From Thalassospira sp. MCCC 1A01428 (GTDB lineage Bacteria; Pseudomonadota; Alphaproteobacteria; Rhodospirillales; Thalassospiraceae): a stretch of DNA of 39,578 bases. This document shows, piece by piece, positions 35,283 to 39,578 of this stretch. A program made the translations under genes and the position numbers. Every line of letters begins with the position of its first letter. The first letter of the stretch is position 1. The notes below the pieces were generated by a model, which worked only from the letters and a program-made list of their open reading frames with translations, was not told the origin of the DNA and made no database searches. Where the stretch lies: the NCBI RefSeq assembly GCF_002115825.1, contig NZ_JFJZ01000042.1:1-39578 (forward strand), given 5' to 3'.

Positions 35283-36175
35283 CATCCCCTGAATTCACCC
35301 TGCCCTTGCTGCCCGTGCCGGAAGATATTCCCGGCGTTTTAAGCATTGACGCGCCCAAAGCCCCGTTGGTGCCCCTGGTTTTTGACAGCCCGCATAGCGG
35401 CCTTGACCTTCCGGCCGATTTTCATCCTGCTGTCGATGCGGATGCGGTGCGCGTTTCCGCCGACACCCATGTTGATGAATTATTCTCCGCCGCCCCCAAT
35501 TATGGCGCCCCCTTGTTGCGCGCCGCGTTCCCGCGCAGCTTCCTTGATGTGAACCGGTCCCTGTCTGATATGGATGTCAGCATGGTTGACGGGGACTGGC
35601 CCTATCCCACACGTTCCAGCAACACCGCCAAACGCGGCATGGGCCTTATCTGGCGCAAGGCATGGGACGACACTGCAATGTATGACGGCCCACTTACCAT
35701 TGCCCAGGCGCGCGAGCGCATCCTCACCTATTGGCTGCCTTATCACAGTGCCCTTCGCCGGTTGCTTGATGCATCATACGGCCAGTTTCGCACCGTCTAT
35801 CATGTTAATTGTCATTCCATGACCAATATCGGCCATACCATGTCATCCGACGGCAAGGGTGCGACGCGCCCTGATATCTGTATTGGCGATCTTTATGGGC
35901 GTTCGGCAGGAACCGAATTTACCGACCTGCTATGCGAAATTCTGCGCGGTGAAGGTTTTGTCGTTGAAATGAACAAACCCTTTCGGGGGGCCGAACTGAC
36001 AGAGGCCTATGCCAACCCGGCAATTGGCCGCCATTCGGTGCAATTCGAAATCAATCGCCGCATGTATATGGACGAAACCACCCGCGAAAAAACGGCTGAC
36101 TTCCCGGCATTCAAAGCCGCAATGACCCGGCTGAGCGAAAAACTGGCAGCCTATGCAAAGGACAAAGCAAGCTGA
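35279..36175 (+). CDS. hutG: N-formylglutamate amidohydrolase
   Basis: This 298-residue protein of the FGase family (PF05013) hydrolyses N-formyl-glutamate or similar N-acyl acids. Motifs are PLVFDSPHSGLDLP (likely zinc region), VSADTHVDELF, HVNCHSMTNIGHTM, ICIGDLYGRSAG and VQFEINRRMYMDE. All are standard for the family. There are no other histidine-degradation genes nearby, so the role is probably deformylation or deacylation of a product of this operon and not the Hut pathway. The symbol marks the family only. It overlaps its neighbours by 4 bp (ATGA) and 1 bp (TGATG). Confidence 0.85.
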   Translation: MTSPEFTLPLLPVPEDIPGVLSIDAPKAPLVPLVFDSPHSGLDLPADFHPAVDADAVRVSADTHVDELFSAAPNYGAPLLRAAFPRSFLDVNRSLSDMDVSMVDGDWPYPTRSSNTAKRGMGLIWRKAWDDTAMYDGPLTIAQARERILTYWLPYHSALRRLLDASYGQFRTVYHVNCHSMTNIGHTMSSDGKGATRPDICIGDLYGRSAGTEFTDLLCEILRGEGFVVEMNKPFRGAELTEAYANPAIGRHSVQFEINRRMYMDETTREKTADFPAFKAAMTRLSEKLAAYAKDKAS

Positions 36176-36990
36176 TGGCAAAACTGAATTTTTATCGCCT
36201 GGACCGCAGTGCCATGTTTTCATTGCAAAGCGACCCACGGTTTTCCTACTGCACTTACATACCGAAAAATTATGATCCAGCCGGCGACAAAACCTATCCG
36301 TTGGTGGTGCTGATCCATGGCAGCATGCGCAACGCCTATGAATTGCGCGATCAGTTTGTCGATTTCGCCGAAGAACAACAATGCGCGTTACTCGCACCGC
36401 TCTTTCCCTGCGGGATCGAAGGGCTGGACGACTTTAACAATTACAAGCATCTTCGCTATGGCGATGTGGCCTATGATACGGTTCTTCTCGACATGATCGA
36501 CGAGGTATCTGACATTTTTCGCCTCAACAGCGAAAAATTCATGATGCACGGGTTTTCCGGTGGCGGCCAATTTGCCCACCGCTTTTTATTGCGTCACCCT
36601 GACCGTTTATCGGCCATTTCAATCGCCGCACCAGGAACCGTCACCCTTGCCGATAACAATGCCCCCTGGTGGGTCGGCACAGCAGACATGGAACACCAAT
36701 TGGGCGCACCCCTGCGGCCCGAATTGATGCAAAATGTTGCCGTGCAGCTGGTGATTGGGGCGAATGATACATCGCCCGAAGGCACCAAAGTTGGCGAAAA
36801 ATCAACCTTCTGGATGGACGGCATTAACAATTCCGGTCATACGCGCATGGAACGGATAAACAGCCTGGCAAAAAGCCTGTCGGCGATTGGCGTGCCCTCG
36901 GAAATGGCCATTGTCCCCCATGCCGGGCATGAGGGTGATAAAATCCAGGATGCGGTCAAAGACTTTCTGACACGTTTTCTGGCGCGTTAA
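36175..36990 (+). CDS. Alpha/beta hydrolase (esterase/depolymerase-like)
   Basis: This 271-residue alpha/beta-hydrolase has no signal peptide. The oxyanion strand is LVVLIHGSMRNA (44-54). The nucleophile elbow is HGFSGGGQF with Ser128 in G-x-S-x-G. The acid is probably the Asp of IGANDTSPEG, and the general base is the His of PHAGHEGDK near the end. Family resemblance is to PHB-depolymerase/feruloyl-esterase-like enzymes. It is the last gene of the operon. Its TAA overlaps the stop codon of the converging regulator gene within TTAA. Confidence 0.8.
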   Translation: MAKLNFYRLDRSAMFSLQSDPRFSYCTYIPKNYDPAGDKTYPLVVLIHGSMRNAYELRDQFVDFAEEQQCALLAPLFPCGIEGLDDFNNYKHLRYGDVAYDTVLLDMIDEVSDIFRLNSEKFMMHGFSGGGQFAHRFLLRHPDRLSAISIAAPGTVTLADNNAPWWVGTADMEHQLGAPLRPELMQNVAVQLVIGANDTSPEGTKVGEKSTFWMDGINNSGHTRMERINSLAKSLSAIGVPSEMAIVPHAGHEGDKIQDAVKDFLTRFLAR

Positions 36991-37898
36991 TCGGCAATAG
37001 GATCATTGCCGTCAGAAGACGTCCGACTAAGATGGCGATAGAGAATATCAACAGCCTGTTTTCTATCGCCACGTTCCAGCGCATCAATAATCGCCAAATG
37101 ATCCCGCGCCGACTTTTTCACACGATCTTCGCTCAGGCGGGTGAACTCGGCAAATTCGGTCATGCGGCGCAAATTATTCTGACGTTCGATGCTCTCGGTA
37201 AGGAAACGGTTATTGGCCCAGGATACAATTGTAGAATGAAAATTGGCATTGGCCTCAAACCAGGCGCTGCCAGACGTTTCTGACAAAGGGCGCTGTAAAA
37301 TCGCCATTTGTTCAGCCCGTAAATCCTGCAATTGCGACATTACCGGTTCAAAGCTGCTTTCGCGAATGGCACCGCATTCTATGATAATGCGATAGGCATA
37401 ACTTTCATTAATCGCATCCTGATGGTCCAGCGTTTCCGTAAAACGCCAACCATGACCGGTCCGGCGTTCTGCCAAACCGGAATTGGCAAACCGCATCATC
37501 ACCCGCCGGACAATCCCGCGTGACCGGCCAAATTGCTCGGCCAATTCGGCCTCTGAAACCTCTACGCCGATATCTCCATTCGCACGCGAGATCATCATTT
37601 TTTCATATAGATCTTCCAGTTCCGAACGCGGCAAACGGGCTTCTATATCCAAATGTTGCGCCGGCGCGCCAACAAACCGGAAACCAACATTGGGGACTTT
37701 GGAAAAAACACCAAACTGTTCGAGCAATTGCAACACACTGCGCACAGGCGAACGCGATGTGCCCAGTTCCTTGGCCAGTTTAATTTCCGAAACATGCTCC
37801 GACGGTTCCCAATGACCGTTCTGCGCCAGATTAAAAACTTTCCGCGCCAGTTCTGCCTGAAGGTCACTCAATGGCTTTTCAAGAATGTCATCAGGCAA
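36987..37898 (-). CDS. GntR/FCD-like regulator with two winged-helix domains
   Basis: This 303-residue regulator starts at TTG 37898, supported by AGGAG about 8 nt upstream and no in-frame ATG. Residues 8-76 form a winged helix (EIKLAKELGTSRSPVRSVLQ). Residues 90-154 form a second one (EAELAEQFGRSRGIVRRVMM) ending in the HGWRF wing. From about 160 on there is an all-helical FCD-type ligand domain with His and Asn residues (FHSTIVSWANNRF). Ordinary FadR/GntR proteins have one winged helix. It converges with the amide operon and is probably its repressor. Confidence 0.82.
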   Translation of the reverse strand: MPDDILEKPLSDLQAELARKVFNLAQNGHWEPSEHVSEIKLAKELGTSRSPVRSVLQLLEQFGVFSKVPNVGFRFVGAPAQHLDIEARLPRSELEDLYEKMMISRANGDIGVEVSEAELAEQFGRSRGIVRRVMMRFANSGLAERRTGHGWRFTETLDHQDAINESYAYRIIIECGAIRESSFEPVMSQLQDLRAEQMAILQRPLSETSGSAWFEANANFHSTIVSWANNRFLTESIERQNNLRRMTEFAEFTRLSEDRVKKSARDHLAIIDALERGDRKQAVDILYRHLSRTSSDGNDPIAD

Positions 37899-38222
37899 AA
37901 CAAGTCTCCTTTATTCATACTGCTCGCCAATTCACCCCCGATAATTACCCGAAAATCAGGCGCGATGCGTCAATGAAATTGTATGTTTCATATATTCATC
38001 CCCATAAATTTGCGTTTTTCGCACGTGTTTTCCAACTTAAAGTCGACCATGTCCTGACTGGCCTGCCGAAAAACATCCGGCCAGCATTCTATCGGCATTA
38101 CCTCGACCCCAAGCCAATCGCCGCCACCCTCGGATCACCCGGTTACACAAATGCGCAATGACACCGTCAACGCCGGGTATTCGTGGCAGTCTTTTGATAA
38201 GTCGCTGTTTCGCAACCACAGT
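37899..38222. other. Intergenic region upstream of the GntR-like regulator
   Basis: These 324 bp carry no gene. The part next to the regulator is AT-rich and holds a candidate operator (37973-37991). CTGGCC (38058-38063) and GGCCAG (38079-38084) form a 6-bp inverted repeat beyond the end of the LysE-type gene, without a U tract. No other element stands out. Confidence 0.5.
37973..37991. promoter_or_regulatory. Candidate operator of the GntR-like regulator
   Basis: ATGAAA-N7-TTTCAT is a perfect 6-bp dyad about 75 nt upstream of the regulator start. The stretch also contains ATTGTAT (37978-37984), a word found again at 27100-27106 in front of the amide operon. Recognition by the regulator is inferred. 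Confidence 0.4.
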
Positions 38223-38867
38223 TCACCATGGCATCGTAATCGGTAAAAAGCTGTGATTATCCATCAACGCCAGTCCGACAGAGCACAACAAAAGGACCGC
38301 GAAAACGATATTGATCACTCTGCCCAATACCGGATTGGTCAAAACAGTTGAAAACGTCACCCCGAATGCGAGCCAGGTCGTATTTACGATTACGATCACA
38401 GCTGTCAAAACAATGACTTTAACCGCAGCATCCCATCCGGCTTGTTCGGGCAGGATCATATGGCTCGAATAAACGGCACCTATGGCGGCAAAGGCCTTGA
38501 GATTGGTAATCGCCAAAGCAAAACCGGGCAAAAACCCCGCATTGCGAGATCGCGGTTGGTGTTTAGCATCCCCGTTTTTTGATCGGATCGGTGCGGTGGC
38601 AATTTTCCATGCAAGATAGCCAATATAAATCGCCGCCGCGACCTCGATCACCGCCAACAACACGGGCTGAACAACCAGAAAAACGGTAACGCCCGTCGCC
38701 ACAAACAGCAAAACAGCCGTCGTGCCAACAATAATGCCCAACAGGTACCGCACACCATTCCGAAACCCGAAGGCTGCCCCCAAACTGGCAAGGCTAAGTG
38801 TTGCCGGTCCCGGACTGCCCATCAGCGGAAATGCCGCAAGCAACAGCAATATAATATCGCGTAACAT
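38223..38867 (-). CDS. LysE/RhtB-family amino acid exporter
   Basis: This inner-membrane exporter of the LysE/RhtB family (PF01810) has 214 residues and about six hydrophobic helices. The family signature MGSPGPATLSLASLGAAFGFRNGV (in two blocks, 16-39) is followed by YLLGIIVGTTAVLL, and NLKAF lies at the characteristic mid-protein position. It follows the MFS gene by 3 bp, so the two are co-transcribed. The substrate could be an amino acid or homoserine lactone type compound. Confidence 0.88.
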   Translation of the reverse strand: MLRDIILLLLAAFPLMGSPGPATLSLASLGAAFGFRNGVRYLLGIIVGTTAVLLFVATGVTVFLVVQPVLLAVIEVAAAIYIGYLAWKIATAPIRSKNGDAKHQPRSRNAGFLPGFALAITNLKAFAAIGAVYSSHMILPEQAGWDAAVKVIVLTAVIVIVNTTWLAFGVTFSTVLTNPVLGRVINIVFAVLLLCSVGLALMDNHSFLPITMPW

Positions 38868-38870
38868 GGT

Positions 38871-39560
38871 TTACACCGTAATCAGGACACTGCGTTCTTT
38901 TACCAGTAAATGAATCACAGCAGATAACAAACCCAGCGCAATGGCCAAAAACCATACGGCGTCGTAAGTACCGAAACGGTCAAACCAGATCCCGCCTAAC
39001 CAGACACCGACAAACCCGCCAAGTTGATGACTGAGAAAAACGAAACCAAAAAGCGTTCCCATCACGCGCGGACCAAACATAACCAACACAAGGGCGCTGG
39101 TCAGCGGCACGGTTGAAAGCCAAAGCCCCCCCATCAGAAACCCGAATATCATCACCGAGGCTGGTGTCACCGGGAAGGAAACGAACCCCAGAATAATGAT
39201 TGCCCGTAAAACATAAATCATCGCCAATACATAGGGCTTGGGAAAAATGCCGCCCAACCGCGCGGCCAACAGCGTACCAAAGATATTGGCAAACCCCGCC
39301 AGAGCCAAAGCGCGCAACCCCAAAGCACGTAATTCCTCGGGCGAAAGACTGGTGCCAATGCAGAAGTTTTGCACATAATTCGGAAGATGCGCCGTAATGA
39401 AAGCAAGATGAAAACCGCACACAAAAAACCCGGCACTCAACATCAGGAAACTTGAGTGACCAAAAGCCTGCCGCAGGGTCTGTCGAAGGTAAACAGGGGC
39501 ATCCTCCGCAATCCTTTTGTGATCCGCACGTAAAAACGGAATACAAAAGGCCATCGGCAC
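38871..39560 (-). CDS. MFS transporter, C-terminal half only
   Basis: The frame encodes six transmembrane helices of the C-terminal half of a major facilitator protein: MLSAGFFVCGFHLAFITAHL, then LALAGFANIFGTLLAARLGG, VMIFGFLMGGLWLSTVP and GFVFLSHQLGGFVGVWLGG. MFS proteins have about 400 residues, and only 229 are present. Upstream the frame continues five codons to TAG (39573-39575) and TAA (39576-39578). A GTG at 39560 could start translation, but no ribosome site is visible. The loss of the N-terminal half coincides with CTAG at 39560-39563. The gene is therefore probably disrupted, or the window edge carries foreign sequence. Confidence 0.75.
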   Translation of the reverse strand: MPMAFCIPFLRADHKRIAEDAPVYLRQTLRQAFGHSSFLMLSAGFFVCGFHLAFITAHLPNYVQNFCIGTSLSPEELRALGLRALALAGFANIFGTLLAARLGGIFPKPYVLAMIYVLRAIIILGFVSFPVTPASVMIFGFLMGGLWLSTVPLTSALVLVMFGPRVMGTLFGFVFLSHQLGGFVGVWLGGIWFDRFGTYDAVWFLAIALGLLSAVIHLLVKERSVLITV

Positions 39561-39578
39561 TAGGCTCAGGACCTATTA
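39560..39578. other. Right boundary: gene interrupted at CTAG
   Basis: The MFS gene reads from CTAG (39560-39563) into in-frame TAG and TAA on the minus strand. The left window edge shows the same CTAG break. IS630-type elements are known to favour CTAG targets with TA duplication, but the outward sequences at the two ends differ and are too short to classify. Confidence 0.3.

Noticed and set aside
35279..36175. Histidine utilisation (hut) operon
   Set aside because: Only the N-formylglutamate amidohydrolase homologue is present; hutH, hutU, hutI and hutF are absent.

Overview
The window reads as moderately GC-rich chromosomal DNA of a Gram-negative alphaproteobacterium. A marine Thalassospira-like Rhodospirillales member is my guess, from gene content and codon style only. 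It is dominated by uptake and breakdown of unusual amino-acid derivatives. There are no rRNA or tRNA genes, no CRISPR array and no intact transposase.

Left arm (1-5312): an AapJ-type amino-acid binding protein truncated at its C-terminus lies downstream of metC, with a divergent LysR gene. Next come a LysR gene and, divergent from it, a very clear 2,2-dialkylglycine decarboxylase (dgdA). This matches the known dgdR-dgdA arrangement.

Patchwork region (about 5313-14890): this part looks assembled from transferred or rearranged pieces. It holds the C-terminal scrap of a possible acyltransferase, then a complete MacA-MacB-OprM-type efflux system followed by an AdeRS-like two-component system. 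After that come a 74-codon N-terminal scrap of a FAD monooxygenase and an AraC regulator. It ends with an in-frame chimera of the first ~129 residues of tryptophan synthase beta and the last ~96 residues of an AapP-type ABC ATPase.

Opine-like regulon (14898-26906): a seven-gene minus-strand operon encodes a three-part FAD/2Fe-2S dehydrogenase of the HcnABC/opine oxidase type, a second DAO-family oxidase and a dipeptide-type ABC transporter lacking its binding protein. The missing binding protein is a separate gene at 23611-25170, and an octopine/nopaline-dehydrogenase-family enzyme lies at 25730-26803. An OccR-like LysR gene sits between them. Three intergenic sites share GTCAAAGTCG and (G/A)GTTATA at exactly the same 35-nt spacing, one upstream of each of the three minus-strand units. 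I read this as one LysR regulon for import and oxidative cleavage of an N-(carboxyalkyl) amino acid. It is the most interesting system in the window.

Amide operon (27156-36990): a second dipeptide-type ABC transporter is followed by five overlapping genes for a beta-lactamase-fold serine hydrolase, a creatininase-family amidohydrolase, an RraA-like protein, N-formylglutamate amidohydrolase and an alpha/beta hydrolase. A convergent regulator with two winged helices and an FCD-like domain closes it. The operon probably imports a peptide-like or cyclic amide and hydrolyses it in steps.

Right end (38223-39578): a LysE/RhtB exporter is coupled to the C-terminal half of an MFS transporter. At both window ends the gene breaks off at a CTAG tetranucleotide followed by stop codons, which suggests insertion-element boundaries.
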